64,000 bases of DNA, taken from positions 62,001 through 126,000 of the forward strand of contig NZ_NRSD01000011.1 of assembly GCF_016583985.1 (NCBI RefSeq), in the 5' to 3' direction. The notes beneath the pieces were generated by a model. That model saw only the letters and a list, made by a program, of their open reading frames with translations, searched no databases and was not told where the DNA came from. The translations under genes and the position numbers were made by a program. How positions within the stretch are numbered: position 1 is the first letter of the stretch; each line of letters starts with the position of its first letter. Below are positions 1-9,990 of this stretch, piece by piece. Source of the DNA: Thiocapsa imhoffii (GTDB lineage Bacteria > Pseudomonadota > Gammaproteobacteria > Chromatiales > Chromatiaceae).

Positions 1-451
1 CCGGTTTTTCCATCGCTTTGCAGACCAAAACCAATTTCGCCACCATGTTGGCGTCACCTACATCGCGGTCGAGGATGATGCGATTCTCGGCTTTGTCACC
101 GTCTCACCGTCCGAAATCGAGATCGACGCACTCCCCGCCGACCGCCGTCGTCGGTTACCGCGCTACCCATTGCCGACGCTGCGGTTGGCACGGCTAGCCG
201 TCGCCCAGAGCGCGCAGGGCCGCGGGATCGGCCAAACTCTGCTGCGGTTCGCCTTGACCCTCGCCCGCCGGATGGCCGACGAGATCGGCTGTGTTGGCGT
301 CGTCGTGGACGCGAAGCCCGATGCACAGACGTTCTATCTTCGCTATGGTTTCGAGTCGGTGTCTGCGGTCGAGGGCGTCCTGCTCGATCGACCGGAACCG
401 ACACCGATGTTTCTGCCGCTGTCGGCGATTCCGTGCCCCGACAACCGGTGA
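1..451 (+). CDS. GNAT family N-acetyltransferase (5' end outside window)
   Basis: The reading frame is open from the first complete codon (position 2) to a TGA at 449-451, so the start lies upstream of the window. The visible 149 residues hold the acetyl-CoA binding motif QGRGIG after a beta-strand LRLARLAV, and the C-terminal block DAKPDAQTFYLRYGFE typical of the GNAT fold. GNAT enzymes move an acetyl group from acetyl-CoA to an amine. Spacing and sequence resemble the TacT/AtaT-like toxin branch, but no antitoxin gene is visible because the upstream DNA is missing. The substrate cannot be named. It converges on tatD with about 180 bp between, where I see no gene. Confidence 0.85.
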   Translation, partial: RFFHRFADQNQFRHHVGVTYIAVEDDAILGFVTVSPSEIEIDALPADRRRRLPRYPLPTLRLARLAVAQSAQGRGIGQTLLRFALTLARRMADEIGCVGVVVDAKPDAQTFYLRYGFESVSAVEGVLLDRPEPTPMFLPLSAIPCPDNR

Positions 452-634
452 CGCTCATCGTTGATGAATGCGGAGTCCATGACTGATCCGCTGATAACGC
501 TTCAGGCAAAGAACCCGCCCGCCTGATCGCACTGGTGGAAACTCACAATATTGACTGGCGCTTACCGCTGGAGCCAACACTGCCTGCTCTTCCGATGGTA
601 GGGGTCGGCATTCCGCAACCGGCTCAGACCCTGG

Positions 635-1495
635 TCACATCGACCGCAACCCGGGAGCGGGTGCCACGAGATTGGTGTCGCTAGGACTGGACAAACGCCG
701 GCGAAACAGCCGCTGATAGTTCTCGCCGGTCAGGGCCGCAAGGTCTGGAACCGACCTTCCGCGCAGCTCGGCGAGGCACTCGGCCACATGCGTGAGTCGT
801 CTCGGTTCATTCGGTTTCCCACGATGCGGGACCGGTGCGAGATAGGGTGAGTCAGTCTCGATCAGGAGACGATCGTCGGGAACGCGGCGAGCGACGGCGC
901 GCAGATCAGCCGCATTCTTGAAGGTGATGATGCCGGAGAAGGAGACATAGAAGCCGAGATCCAAGCCCGCCTTGGCCATCTCCCAGGTTTCCGTGAAACA
1001 GTGGAGCACACCACCGACCGCATCGGCCCCCTCTTCCCTGAGCACCCGCACGGTGTCTTCGCGCGCCGCCCGCGTGTGGATGATCAGCGGCTTGCCACAA
1101 TGCCGCGCCGCCTGGACGTGACACCGAAAGCGTTCACGCTGCCAAGCCCAATCCTCCGCCTCATCGCCATCCTCCGGGCTGCTGCCGGCACGACGATAAT
1201 AATCCAAACCGGTCTCGCCGATGGCGACGACACGCGGATCATCGGCCAGCGCCACGAGATGCGCGACGCTTGGTTCGTCCCCCTCGGCCTGATTGGGATG
1301 AACCCCGACCGAGACATCCACCTGGGGATAGGGGTCCACCAGGCGGCGCATACTCGGATAGGACTCCAGATCGATGGACACACAGAGCATGTGACCGACC
1401 CCAGCATCGGCGCTCGCCGCCATCATGCGGGAGAAGTTGCCACCATGGTGGCTGAGGTCAACCCGATCGAGATGACAGTGCGAATCAACGAGCAT
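635..1495 (-). CDS. tatD: TatD family metal-dependent hydrolase
   Basis: A 286-residue TatD-family hydrolase (YcfH type), a TIM-barrel metalloenzyme of the DNase/amidohydrolase group. Visible metal-site motifs are DSHCHLD near the N-terminus, GETGLDYY, IIHTRAA, LHCF and ETDSPYLAP. The ATG is preceded by AGGAG, which overlaps the TAG stop of pilZ, so the two genes are 8 bp apart and probably coupled. It is the last gene of the minus-strand lipid/cell-wall run; the same position next to holB/pilZ is seen in Pseudomonas and, without pilZ, in E. coli. The exact cellular substrate of this paralogue is not settled by sequence. Confidence 0.93.
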   Translation of the reverse strand: MLVDSHCHLDRVDLSHHGGNFSRMMAASADAGVGHMLCVSIDLESYPSMRRLVDPYPQVDVSVGVHPNQAEGDEPSVAHLVALADDPRVVAIGETGLDYYRRAGSSPEDGDEAEDWAWQRERFRCHVQAARHCGKPLIIHTRAAREDTVRVLREEGADAVGGVLHCFTETWEMAKAGLDLGFYVSFSGIITFKNAADLRAVARRVPDDRLLIETDSPYLAPVPHRGKPNEPRRLTHVAECLAELRGRSVPDLAALTGENYQRLFRRRLSSPSDTNLVAPAPGLRSM

Positions 1496-1503
1496 GAGGT
1501 CTC

Positions 1504-1884
1504 CTAGAGGGTGTGCGTGGGGCGATCGGATTGCATCGAACCAGCTAAATAGCCTTCGATCTTACGCCGTGCCATGCCCTTGTCTTGATCGCTGAATTGG
1601 ATCCCGACGCCCGTGGCACGACTGCCTTCGGCGCCGGCTGGGGTGATCCAGACGACCTTGCCCGCCACCGGGATCCGATCCGGCTCATCCATCACTTGGA
1701 GTAACAGAAAGATCTCATCGCCCAGTTGATAGCGTTTGGTCGTCGGAATAAAGAGACCACCGTTCTTGATGAAGGGCATGAAGGAAGCATACAGGCTCGC
1801 CTTCTCTTTGATCGCGAAGCTCAGGATCCGCTGTTGGCCGGCAAAGGATCCACCTGGCGCGCTCGCTGTATTCGGTGTGGTCAT
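1504..1884 (-). CDS. pilZ: PilZ domain protein, type IV pilus assembly PilZ-like
   Basis: A 126-residue single PilZ domain. I chose the ATG at 1884 because GGGAGA lies 9 nt upstream; two ATGs at 1905 and 1902 would add 7 or 6 residues but have a weak site. Position between holB and tatD equals that of pilZ in Pseudomonas aeruginosa, where the protein is needed for type IV pili. The usual c-di-GMP contacts (RxxxR and D/NxSxxG) are not visible; the corresponding loop reads NGGLFIPT, so it probably acts by protein contact rather than by binding c-di-GMP, as reported for canonical PilZ. No other pilus gene is in the window. Confidence 0.85.
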   Translation of the reverse strand: MTTPNTASAPGGSFAGQQRILSFAIKEKASLYASFMPFIKNGGLFIPTTKRYQLGDEIFLLLQVMDEPDRIPVAGKVVWITPAGAEGSRATGVGIQFSDQDKGMARRKIEGYLAGSMQSDRPTHTL

Positions 1885-1994
1885 GACGTGCGGTCTCCCC
1901 ATCATCTGCTTAGGGTGCGTCGATCAACCCCGGATGCATCACGCGGTTGCGACCTGTTTTGGCCGCTGTCGTGCTCGCGGCCTCCATTGTGGGG

Positions 1995-3020
1995 CTAGGC
2001 ATGAGGCGCGGCGCCGAGCCCCCGGCACGCGATCGCCAACGCCTCCAGCGTGAGTTGCGGATTCACGCGCGTCTCGACCAACGCACGGCCACGCAGGGTT
2101 CGTTGGAGTACGCGGTGCGCCGCGTTGGCATCAAGGGTGCGCGCGAGCGCCGCGAAGCTGGCGCGTTGATCCGGATTATCGAGGTGCGGTGCACACTCGC
2201 TCGCCTTAAGTCTGAGCAGATCCGTGAACCAACCGGCTAACCACTCCAACGCAAGCGGCGGTCCCAGCGCCTGCCAGGCAGCCGCCTCACCGAGTGGGTC
2301 GCGGGTCCCACGTAGCAGCGCGAAAAAGCCGTCCAGGCGCTCGCGACGTGCTTGCAAGAGGTTGGCATCGAAGGAGGCCAGGGCCCGCAGCGGAGCACCA
2401 TGCGCGAGGGCCAAACGCAGCGGCGCCGAGCCATCCTCCACCTGTTCGACCAACCACTGCAGCGCCAGTTCGGAGGGCGGTAATGGGATTTTCAGTTGCA
2501 AACAGCGGCTGCGAATGGTTGCGGGTAAGCGGCTGGGATACTCGGTCACCAGCACGATCAAGGCGACGCCAGGAGGCTCTTCGAGCGTCTTGAGCAGGGC
2601 GTTGGATGCCGCCGCGGTCAGATGATCCGCCGGATCCAGGATGGTGACCTTCCAGGCGCCACGACTCGGCGTCAAGGCCCCGCGATCAACGAGGGCCCGC
2701 ACGGTATCGATCGAAATGTCGCTCGATTTGGCCTCGGAATCAGGGCCGATCCGTAACAGATCAGGGTGATTGTGGGCCGCGACCAGCACACAGTCAGGGC
2801 AGCGCTGGCAGGCGAATCCCGCTGCTGTTGGGGTGTGACACAAGAGCGAGCGCGCGAAGAGGTCGACGAGATGGCGCTTGCCGAGACCCGGCAGGCCACT
2901 GACCAGGAGTCCATGGGCCAGTCGCCCAGCCTGGCGGCTAGCCAGCAGGCGTTGCCACTGCGCGGTCATCCAGGGCAAGGCGCGATCGCGAGGCAGACCC
3001 TCGCAGCCATCGCTCGTCAT
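1995..3020 (-). CDS. holB: DNA polymerase III subunit delta'
   Basis: A 341-residue clamp-loader subunit delta'. It shows the degenerate P-loop GLPGLGKR near residue 45, a zinc-module pattern with cysteines in FACQRCPDC around residue 75, and the AAA+ blocks ILDPADHLT and LLKTLEEPP. Delta' works with delta and tau/gamma to open and load the beta clamp. Its ATG overlaps the tmk stop by 4 bp, indicating translational coupling, and pilZ follows about 110 bp downstream. Length and neighbours agree with gammaproteobacterial holB. Confidence 0.95.
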   Translation of the reverse strand: MTSDGCEGLPRDRALPWMTAQWQRLLASRQAGRLAHGLLVSGLPGLGKRHLVDLFARSLLCHTPTAAGFACQRCPDCVLVAAHNHPDLLRIGPDSEAKSSDISIDTVRALVDRGALTPSRGAWKVTILDPADHLTAAASNALLKTLEEPPGVALIVLVTEYPSRLPATIRSRCLQLKIPLPPSELALQWLVEQVEDGSAPLRLALAHGAPLRALASFDANLLQARRERLDGFFALLRGTRDPLGEAAAWQALGPPLALEWLAGWFTDLLRLKASECAPHLDNPDQRASFAALARTLDANAAHRVLQRTLRGRALVETRVNPQLTLEALAIACRGLGAAPHA

Positions 3021-3691
3021 CGGCTCTCTCCGGGCGCGGCCACGAGCAAATCAGCGATGTGGCCCCGCAAGGCCTCACCGACGACCGCGGGCGGATGCGA
3101 CGCATCGACCACCCGATAACGGGCTGGGTCGGCCTGAGCGCGTGCGCGATAGCCGTCCCGCACCGCGGTAAAGAAGCCAAGCGTCTCGGCCTCGAATCGA
3201 TCCGCCGCCGCACGACCGCGGGCCCGCGCAAGTCCGATCTCCACGGGAAGATCCAACAGCAGCACCAGGTCGGGCCGAAGCGCCCCCTGCACCAGTGTCT
3301 CAAGCTGACCAATGCGCCCCAGATCGATGCCCCGCCCCCCGCCTTGATAGGCATAGGTGGCGTCGGTGAAGCGGTCACAGAGCACCCAAGCCCCCGACGC
3401 CAAGGCAGGGCGAATGCGCTTGGCGAGATGCTCGGCCCGGGCGGCGAACATCAGCAGCAGTTCTGCCGTCTCATCCATCCCCGTGTTGGCGGGATCGAGC
3501 AGCAGGGCACGGATCCGCTCCGCGATGGGCGAGCCACCTGGCTCGCGGGTCGTGATGACGGGAACCGACTGGGATTCGAGGAAGCGTGCCAGACCAGCAA
3601 GCTGCGTGGACTTACCCGCCCCCTCGACCCCTTCGAGGGTGATCAGATAGCCGGGCCGATCGGCCTGTCCTGGGAGGCGACGCCTGCTCAT
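3017..3691 (-). CDS. tmk: thymidylate kinase
   Basis: A 224-residue dTMP kinase that makes dTDP for DNA synthesis. The P-loop [11 protein letters not shown] is at residues 20-30, the DR-type motif [19 protein letters not shown] near residue 108, and a lid region with several arginines follows. The start ATG overlaps the mltG stop by 4 bp and its stop overlaps the holB start by 4 bp, so it sits inside a tightly coupled operon. Length is normal for the family. Confidence 0.96.
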   Translation of the reverse strand: MSRRRLPGQADRPGYLITLEGVEGAGKSTQLAGLARFLESQSVPVITTREPGGSPIAERIRALLLDPANTGMDETAELLLMFAARAEHLAKRIRPALASGAWVLCDRFTDATYAYQGGGRGIDLGRIGQLETLVQGALRPDLVLLLDLPVEIGLARARGRAAADRFEAETLGFFTAVRDGYRARAQADPARYRVVDASHPPAVVGEALRGHIADLLVAAPGESR

Positions 3692-4689
3692 TCTTGCCCC
3701 AGGATATAGCGACGCACGGCGCGATTATGCTCCGCGAGCGTCTCGGAGAAGACGTGGGTTCCGTCACCGCGCGAGACGAAATACAGGGTCGTTCCGTCCT
3801 CCGGGTTGAGCGCGGCATGAATGGCCGCGCGTCCCGGCAAGGCGATCGGTGTTGGAGGCAAGCCACTGATAACATAAGTATTATAGGGCGTTGCCTCGCG
3901 CAAATCAGCACGCCTGATGCGACCCTCGTAGCGATCTCCCATACCGTAGATCACGGTCGGATCGGTCTGCAGGCGCATCCCCTGTCGCAGGCGTCGGACG
4001 AACACGCCGGCGATCTCGGCGCGCTCATGCGGGGCGCCGGTCTCTTTCTCGATGATAGACGCCAGAATCAAGGCCTCATAGGGCGTCTTGATCGGCAGAT
4101 CATCCTGTCGCCCTGCCCATTCCTCCGCTAGGACCTGCTCCATGCGCTCAAAGGCTCGCCGCAATACCTGAAATCGTGGGGTCTGGCGCGGAAAGACATA
4201 GGTGTCGGGAAAGAGACGGCCCTCGGGGTGTTCACCCGGGTGTCCCAGTTCGGCCATCAAATCCGCATCGGAGCGATCGACGAGCGACCCGACAAAACGC
4301 GGTTGCTCCTCGATCGCCGCGAGTGCCTGACGGAAGGTCCATCCTTCCACTAGGGTCACCCCATACTGGACGACCTGACCCGAGGTGATCCGAGCGAGGA
4401 CATCTGCCGGCGTCATCCCGGCGACCAACTCGAATTCGCCGGCCTTGATCCGGGATTGCTCTCCACGTTCGTAGGCCAAGGCGATGAAGTAATAGGGGTG
4501 TTTCAGAATCCCCTCCTCGCTCAGCCGACGCGCCACTGTGCGCAACGAGGTTCCACGAGGGATCTCGAAGATCATGGAGGGCTCGGGCAGCATCACCGGC
4601 TCGTCGCGAAATGTCGCGTAGTCGAGCCACAGTGAGGAACCCAACAGAATCAGGATGAAGAAAACAACGAACAACAACCGTTTGATCAT
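3688..4689 (-). CDS. mltG: endolytic peptidoglycan transglycosylase MltG
   Basis: A 333-residue YceG/MltG protein. One N-terminal membrane helix (residues about 4-23, [18 protein letters not shown]) anchors a periplasmic domain. The LysM-like region is followed by the catalytic block ASIIEKETG, with the family's active-site glutamate, then [20 protein letters not shown]. MltG cuts nascent glycan strands and so sets their length. It overlaps tmk and pabC by 4 bp on each side, the E. coli order. Confidence 0.95.
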   Translation of the reverse strand: MIKRLLFVVFFILILLGSSLWLDYATFRDEPVMLPEPSMIFEIPRGTSLRTVARRLSEEGILKHPYYFIALAYERGEQSRIKAGEFELVAGMTPADVLARITSGQVVQYGVTLVEGWTFRQALAAIEEQPRFVGSLVDRSDADLMAELGHPGEHPEGRLFPDTYVFPRQTPRFQVLRRAFERMEQVLAEEWAGRQDDLPIKTPYEALILASIIEKETGAPHERAEIAGVFVRRLRQGMRLQTDPTVIYGMGDRYEGRIRRADLREATPYNTYVISGLPPTPIALPGRAAIHAALNPEDGTTLYFVSRGDGTHVFSETLAEHNRAVRRYILGQE

Positions 4690-5636
4690 GGATCATCCCA
4701 CCCAGGCTGTTGGGCCAGCTCGCGGATCTCTGCGATCAGATCCAGCGGCAGCCGTTCGAGGTCGAACCGGCGCGACCCCAGTCGCGCGACCGGCCAGGCG
4801 CCGATTCGGGCATTCGTTAAGAAGAGACCAACAGCCGCCGCGACATCCGCCACGGTCAATCCGCGCTCGAGACAGTCCAGGCCTCGCGCCCTAGCCCGCT
4901 CGATCACGAGTGCCCGCACCGTGCCGGCAATCCCAGCCGCAGTGATGGTGGGAGTCGTCAGGGCGCGGCCATCCCAGAGGAAGAGATTGGTCATGGTCCC
5001 CCCCACCACCCCTCCCATGGGGTCACACATCAGGCCTTCGGCGATCTCGGGATCGTCCCATTCGCTTCGCGCCAACACGGCATCCAAACGATTGAGATGT
5101 TTGAGCCCGGCGAGCCGTGGATTGAACGATGCCGGGGTCTCGCACCAACGCACCATGACACCAGAGTCAGCCGGCTCCACCTCGGCGCGGCTGATGGCCG
5201 AGGCCATGAGGATCCGGTTCGGCCGCGACGGAACCGGGGGGCCATAACCGCGCCCTCCACAACCACGAGTGAGGATGAGTTTGAGAATGCCCCAGCGCAT
5301 CCCCTCACAGAGCAAGGTCGCCTCCGTGCGGAGGATGTGCTCCGCGGGGGGCGGCATTGCCAGCCGCGACGTGCCCAAGTTCAAACGTCGCAGATGGCGG
5401 CCCCAATGACAGGGCTGCCCCTCGCGGATCAGAATCGTCTCGAACAGCCCATCGCCATACGCCAAACCGCGATCCATCAAGGGGATGGACTCGCCCGGTT
5501 CACCATTGAACAGAGCGCGAACCGTGGATGCCGCCTCGCATCCCGGCGCGCCGGGCCAGGGCGGCAATGACCGAGGCAAGGGTTGCCGGGGCGCCTTACA
5601 GGCGTCGGAAAGCCAGCGTTCCGTTGGTTCCACCAA
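4686..5636 (-). CDS. pabC: aminodeoxychorismate lyase
   Basis: A PLP fold-type IV enzyme that converts 4-amino-4-deoxychorismate to p-aminobenzoate and pyruvate for folate synthesis. Seen are [15 protein letters not shown], the PLP lysine region [10 protein letters not shown] and the C-terminal SRRF block. The conserved domain starts at about residue 40 ([12 protein letters not shown]). The listed 5' end is a GTG lying 41 bp inside fabF; no well-placed ATG or clear ribosome site exists nearer the domain, so the true start is uncertain and a TTG further in is possible. The stop overlaps the mltG start by 4 bp. Confidence 0.88.
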   Translation of the reverse strand: MVEPTERWLSDACKAPRQPLPRSLPPWPGAPGCEAASTVRALFNGEPGESIPLMDRGLAYGDGLFETILIREGQPCHWGRHLRRLNLGTSRLAMPPPAEHILRTEATLLCEGMRWGILKLILTRGCGGRGYGPPVPSRPNRILMASAISRAEVEPADSGVMVRWCETPASFNPRLAGLKHLNRLDAVLARSEWDDPEIAEGLMCDPMGGVVGGTMTNLFLWDGRALTTPTITAAGIAGTVRALVIERARARGLDCLERGLTVADVAAAVGLFLTNARIGAWPVARLGSRRFDLERLPLDLIAEIRELAQQPGWDDP

Positions 5637-6834
5637 ACCCGAAGGAGTTGGTCAAGGCAACATCGATTCGCATCGGACGCGCTGTGTTCGGCACATAATC
5701 GAGGTCACAGTCGGGATCAGGCGTCTCGTAGTTGATGGTGGGCGGGGCAACCTGATCACGAACGGCGAGGATCGTGAAGATGGCCTCGGCGCCGCCCGCC
5801 GCGCCCAGCATGTGACCCGTCATCGACTTGGTGGAACTCACTGGAATCTGATACGCACGCTCACCGAAGGCGCGTTTGATCGCCATCGTTTCGGCTACGT
5901 CACCCGCGGGAGTGGAGGTGCCATGCGCATTGATGTAATGAACCGCTGCCGGATCGAGCTTGGCGTCGGCCAGTGCGAGCAACATGCAGTCGCAGGCCCC
6001 CTCGCCATTTTCCGACGGGGCGGTCATGTGATAGGCATCGGAATTCATCCCGACGCCGATCAACTCGGCATAGATGGTGGCGCCACGCGCCTTCGCACGC
6101 TCGTACTCCTCAAGCACGACGACCCCGGCACCGTCGCTCAGCACGAAGCCATCGCGATCTCGGTCAAAGGGGCGGCTCGCCGCCTCGGGGGCATCGTTGC
6201 GGGTCGAGAGGGCGCGGGCCGCGGCGAAACCACCGAGGCCAACGGGTGAAGTCGCCATCTCCGCTCCGCCCGCGATCATCACATCGACATAGCCGTGTCG
6301 GATCATGATCGCGGCCTCGCCAATGTTGTGGGTCGCGGTACTGCAGGCAGAGACGATGGAGTAGTTGGGTCCCTTCAAACCGAACTTGATCGAGAGATTC
6401 CCAGCCACCATGTTAATGATATTGGCCGGGACGAAAAAGGGTGAGATGCGGCGCGGTCCTTTGGATCGATACGCCTCGTAGTTGTTTTCAATACCCGTAA
6501 TCCCGCCGATGCCCGAGCCAATCGCGACACCGATGCGCCGACGATTGGAGTCGTCAATTTCGAGACCAGCATCCTCGATCGCCTGACAGCCAGCGGCTAG
6601 CCCGTAATGGATAAACTTATCCATCTTCTTCGCTTCTTTTTCGGAGATGTACTCGCCGATCTCAAAGCCGTAGATGGGCCCTCCGAAACGTGTACTGAAG
6701 GGCTCGACGTCAAAGTGGGTAATCCGCTTGATTCCGCTTCTGCCGGCTAGAATGTTGTCCCAGGATGATTTGACGTCCAACCCGACCGGAGCGACCAGCC
6801 CCAACCCGGTGACCACTACCCTTCTGCCTGACAT
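5596..6834 (-). CDS. fabF: beta-ketoacyl-ACP synthase II
   Basis: A 412-residue condensing enzyme that elongates acyl-ACP with malonyl-ACP. The thiolase-fold triad is visible: cysteine in [14 protein letters not shown], histidine in [12 protein letters not shown] and histidine in [13 protein letters not shown]-terminal [13 protein letters not shown] and C-terminal [10 protein letters not shown] are classical. It follows acpP by 117 bp in the same direction, and its 3' end overlaps the 5' end assigned to pabC. Confidence 0.97.
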   Translation of the reverse strand: MSGRRVVVTGLGLVAPVGLDVKSSWDNILAGRSGIKRITHFDVEPFSTRFGGPIYGFEIGEYISEKEAKKMDKFIHYGLAAGCQAIEDAGLEIDDSNRRRIGVAIGSGIGGITGIENNYEAYRSKGPRRISPFFVPANIINMVAGNLSIKFGLKGPNYSIVSACSTATHNIGEAAIMIRHGYVDVMIAGGAEMATSPVGLGGFAAARALSTRNDAPEAASRPFDRDRDGFVLSDGAGVVVLEEYERAKARGATIYAELIGVGMNSDAYHMTAPSENGEGACDCMLLALADAKLDPAAVHYINAHGTSTPAGDVAETMAIKRAFGERAYQIPVSSTKSMTGHMLGAAGGAEAIFTILAVRDQVAPPTINYETPDPDCDLDYVPNTARPMRIDVALTNSFGFGGTNGTLAFRRL

Positions 6835-6951
6835 TGGTGACCCCTATCGTTCGAAACCCGACCATCGAAGCGAGCCGTCGCGCCGTCATCCAAGCGCGGC
6901 CGACGGCGTTGTCATCTCGGAGCACCCATGCAGAGTGCCAGAGACATGCCG

Positions 6952-7188
6952 CTAGGCTTGATGCTCGTTGATGTAGTTGATGGCCTGCTGAACCGTCGTG
7001 ATCTTTTCCGCGTCTTCGTCCGGAATCTCCGTTTCGAACTCTTCCTCGAGGGCCATGACCAACTCCACCGTATCCAGCGAGTCAGCGCCCAGATCGTCGA
7101 CGAAAGACGCCTCTGCGGTCACTTCTTCCTCTTTGACGCCGAGTTGCTCGACAACGATTTTGCGGACTCGATCTTCAACGCTGCTCAT
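6952..7188 (-). CDS. acpP: acyl carrier protein
   Basis: A 78-residue acidic acyl carrier protein, the carrier of growing acyl chains. The 4'-phosphopantetheine serine is in [14 protein letters not shown] at about residue 37. A strong ribosome site GGAGGAA precedes the ATG, and a good promoter lies at 7240-7268, so acpP can be expressed more strongly than the rest of the fab operon, as expected for a very abundant protein. Confidence 0.98.
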   Translation of the reverse strand: MSSVEDRVRKIVVEQLGVKEEEVTAEASFVDDLGADSLDTVELVMALEEEFETEIPDEDAEKITTVQQAINYINEHQA

Positions 7189-7239
7189 GGGACTGATTCC
7201 TCCGGGTAAATAAAGTTGGCCCTCGCTGGACCAAGCCGT

Positions 7240-7268
7240 ATTCTAGAGACAATTCACGGCCGATGAAA
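7240..7268 (-). promoter_or_regulatory. putative sigma70 promoter of acpP
   Basis: On the minus strand TTTCAT (7263-7268) and TAGAAT (7240-7245) are separated by 17 bp, matching 4/6 and 5/6 of the sigma70 consensus. The stretch between fabG and acpP (7189-7341) is more AT-rich than its surroundings. It sits about 50 bp ahead of the acpP start. Inferred from sequence only. Confidence 0.55.
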
Positions 7269-7341
7269 GCCGCGCTCGCCATAGGTATTAAAAATTCAAG
7301 CGTCTGATTTAAAACATCTAATCATCCCGAAGCTCGACCGT

Positions 7342-8082
7342 TCATGCCATGTGCATTCCTCCGTTCACATGCAAGGTCTCACCCGTGATGTAGGCTGCGG
7401 CCGCAGAGGCCAGGAAGACCACGGCACTCGCGATGTCGTCTGGATCCCCGAGCCGTGCTAGGGGGATGTTCTTGATCAGAGCCTCGCGCTGGGCATCGGG
7501 TAATGCCCGGGTCATGTCGGTGTCGATGAATCCGGGCGCGACACAGTTCACGGTGATGGAACGCGAACCGACCTCCCGTGCCAAGGCCTTAGTGAATCCC
7601 ATCATCCCGGCCTTCGCCGCCGCATAATTGGTCTGCCCTGCATTGCCCATCACGCCCACCACGGAGGCGATATTGATGATCCGTCCATAGCGTGCCTTGG
7701 TCATGGCGCGCAGACAGGCCTTCGAGACCCGGTAGAGGGAACTGAGATTGGTTTCGATGACCGCGTCCCACTCCTCGTCTTTCATGCGCATCAGAAGATT
7801 GTCGCGTGTGATGCCTGCATTATTGACCAGGATGCTCGGGGCCCCGAGCCGCGCAGTCACCTGCTCGACGGCGGCTTGGACCGATGCGGCGTCGGCCACA
7901 TCAAGGACCACGCCCAGACCCGAATGACCGGCCTCATTCAAGGCCTGCTCGATCGCCTGAGCACCTGCCTGCGATGTCGCTGTGCCGGCCACGAGCGCAC
8001 CCTGCTCGGCCAATGACAGGGCAATGGATCGCCCAATCCCGCGTGATGCGCCGGTGACGAGCGCGATATCACCCTTGAGCAT
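7342..8082 (-). CDS. fabG: 3-oxoacyl-ACP reductase
   Basis: A 246-residue short-chain dehydrogenase that reduces beta-ketoacyl-ACP with NADPH. Seen are the nucleotide motif TGASRGIGRSI (residues 10-20), NNAG, the catalytic Ser and the YAAAKAG motif, and the FabG-specific NLLMRMKDEEW. Its start lies 14 bp inside fabD, so the two are coupled. Length and context are standard. Confidence 0.97.
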   Translation of the reverse strand: MLKGDIALVTGASRGIGRSIALSLAEQGALVAGTATSQAGAQAIEQALNEAGHSGLGVVLDVADAASVQAAVEQVTARLGAPSILVNNAGITRDNLLMRMKDEEWDAVIETNLSSLYRVSKACLRAMTKARYGRIINIASVVGVMGNAGQTNYAAAKAGMMGFTKALAREVGSRSITVNCVAPGFIDTDMTRALPDAQREALIKNIPLARLGDPDDIASAVVFLASAAAAYITGETLHVNGGMHMA

Positions 8083-9019
8083 GATGGAGTGCCTCCAATG
8101 CCGACTCCAACGAGGCGGGATCGTTGATCGGCAGTGTCGTGAGTTGATCGTGGATTCGTTTATTCAGGCCAGTCAAAACCTGACCCGGGCCGCATTCGAT
8201 CGCGAATGAAACGCCGGCAGCCGCCACCGCCTTGATGGTCGCCACCCAACGGACCGGCTCAACCAGTTGTCGCACCAGCAACTGACGCAGTTCCGCCTCA
8301 TCCTGCGCGCTGCTGACGCTCGCATTGTGAAGGAGTGGCACCTGGGGCAGGCGTAACCTGATGCCCTCCAGACGCTCGGCCAAGCGCTCGGCTGCTGGCT
8401 GCATCAGCGTGCAATGCGAGGGGACGCTGACGGGCAAGATGATGGCGCGTTTCGCACCGACGGATTTTGCCGCCCCAATCGCACGTTGCACCGCAGTCGC
8501 GGCCCCGGCGATGACGACCTGACCGGGCGCATTGAAATTCACCGCCTCGAGCACCTCACCCCCCGCCTGTGCTTGGCAGAGTGCAATCACCGCCTCATCC
8601 TCAAGACCGAGCACCGCGGCCATCGCGCCCGCTCCCGGTGGAACGGCATCCTGCATGTAGCGCGCGCGCTCAGCAGCAAGGCGAACGCCATCGGCGAACG
8701 AGACGGCCCCGGACGCAACCAGCGCACTGTACTCTCCGAGACTATGGCCCGCCATGACGACCGGTTCGGGACCGCCGGCCGCGCGCCAGACACGCCAGAT
8801 CGCGACATCGGCGGCCAACATCACGGGTTGGGTGTTCGTGGTCGCGTCTAGTTCCGCCTTTGGCCCTGCGCTCGCCAGCCGCCACACATCGATCCCGCAG
8901 GCTTCTGATGCCTCCGCAAAGGTCGCCTTGACGCTCGGGTAGGACTCGGCCAGGGCATCGAGCATGCCAACGGATTGTGAACCTTGGCCGGGAAAAAAAA
9001 CTGCAATCGCTTCTGTCAT
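8069..9019 (-). CDS. fabD: malonyl-CoA:ACP transacylase
   Basis: A 316-residue acyltransferase that loads malonate onto ACP. It has FPGQGSQSVGML at the N-terminus, the nucleophile motif GHSLGEYSA near residue 92 and the histidine motif VPSHCTLM near residue 200. Gap to fabH is 11 bp and it overlaps fabG by 14 bp. Confidence 0.97.
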   Translation of the reverse strand: MTEAIAVFFPGQGSQSVGMLDALAESYPSVKATFAEASEACGIDVWRLASAGPKAELDATTNTQPVMLAADVAIWRVWRAAGGPEPVVMAGHSLGEYSALVASGAVSFADGVRLAAERARYMQDAVPPGAGAMAAVLGLEDEAVIALCQAQAGGEVLEAVNFNAPGQVVIAGAATAVQRAIGAAKSVGAKRAIILPVSVPSHCTLMQPAAERLAERLEGIRLRLPQVPLLHNASVSSAQDEAELRQLLVRQLVEPVRWVATIKAVAAAGVSFAIECGPGQVLTGLNKRIHDQLTTLPINDPASLESALEALHHAQG

Positions 9020-9030
9020 CGTCCCATCGC

Positions 9031-9990
9031 TCAGTAACGAACCAAAACCGATCCCCAGGTAAAACCACCTCCAAAGGCTTCCATCAGCAGCAGCTCGCCG
9101 CGACGGATCCGCCCATCACGCACCGCGCGATCGAAGGCGAGCGGGATCGATGCCGCCGAGGTATTCCCGTGATCGGCCACCGTCACCACCACACGCTCCA
9201 TGGGCAGGTCGAGCTTACGTGCGGTGGCTTGAATGATGCGAATATTGGCCTGGTGCGGAATCAGCCAGTCGATGTCGGATTTGCTCAAGCCATTTGCCTC
9301 GAGCGTTTCATCCACGATGCGACCCAGGGTCGTGACGGCAACCCGGAAGACTTCATTGCCTTTCATCTGCATGAACTGCAACTCGGGATGTCCATTGCCG
9401 AGTCCGCCCGGAACCTGGAGCAGGTCCTTATAGGCGCCATCGGCATGCAGATGGGTCGAGATGATTCCAGGCTCTGTCGCCGCCTCCAGGACCACGGCGC
9501 CCGCACCATCCCCGAACAGGACACAGGTTCCGCGATCGGTCCAATCGGTGATCCGCGAGAGGGTTTCCGCGCCGACGACGAGTGCCCGCTGAGCCGAACC
9601 GGTGCGGATGAACTGATCGGCAACCCCAAGGGCATAAACGAACCCGGTGCAAACCGCTTGCAGATCGAAGGCGGCGCAGCCACGCACGCCGAGACGTTGC
9701 TGCAGCAAACAGGCGGTACTGGGGAAGAATTGATCGGGCGTCGTGGTCGCAACAATGATGAGATCGAGGTCGGTCGGCGCCAGCCCGGCAGCGTCGAGGG
9801 CATTACGGGCAGCGGCCTCGGCCAGGTCACAGCAGGTTTCACCATCGGAGACGAGATGACGTTTCTCGATCCCGGTTCGCTCGAGAATCCAGGTCGCCGT
9901 CGTGTCGACAAGCGACTCGAGATCGGCGTTCGTCATCGTCCGAGCCGGGAGAAAGCTGCCCGTACCCAGGATGCGCGAATAAGTCATCAA
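9031..9990 (-). CDS. fabH: beta-ketoacyl-ACP synthase III
   Basis: A 319-residue initiating condensing enzyme (acetyl-CoA plus malonyl-ACP). The catalytic cysteine is in [12 protein letters not shown] near residue 113, the histidine in [11 protein letters not shown] near residue 245 and the asparagine in [12 protein letters not shown] near residue 275. It overlaps the stop of plsX by 4 bp. Confidence 0.97.
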   Translation of the reverse strand: MMTYSRILGTGSFLPARTMTNADLESLVDTTATWILERTGIEKRHLVSDGETCCDLAEAAARNALDAAGLAPTDLDLIIVATTTPDQFFPSTACLLQQRLGVRGCAAFDLQAVCTGFVYALGVADQFIRTGSAQRALVVGAETLSRITDWTDRGTCVLFGDGAGAVVLEAATEPGIISTHLHADGAYKDLLQVPGGLGNGHPELQFMQMKGNEVFRVAVTTLGRIVDETLEANGLSKSDIDWLIPHQANIRIIQATARKLDLPMERVVVTVADHGNTSAASIPLAFDRAVRDGRIRRGELLLMEAFGGGFTWGSVLVRY

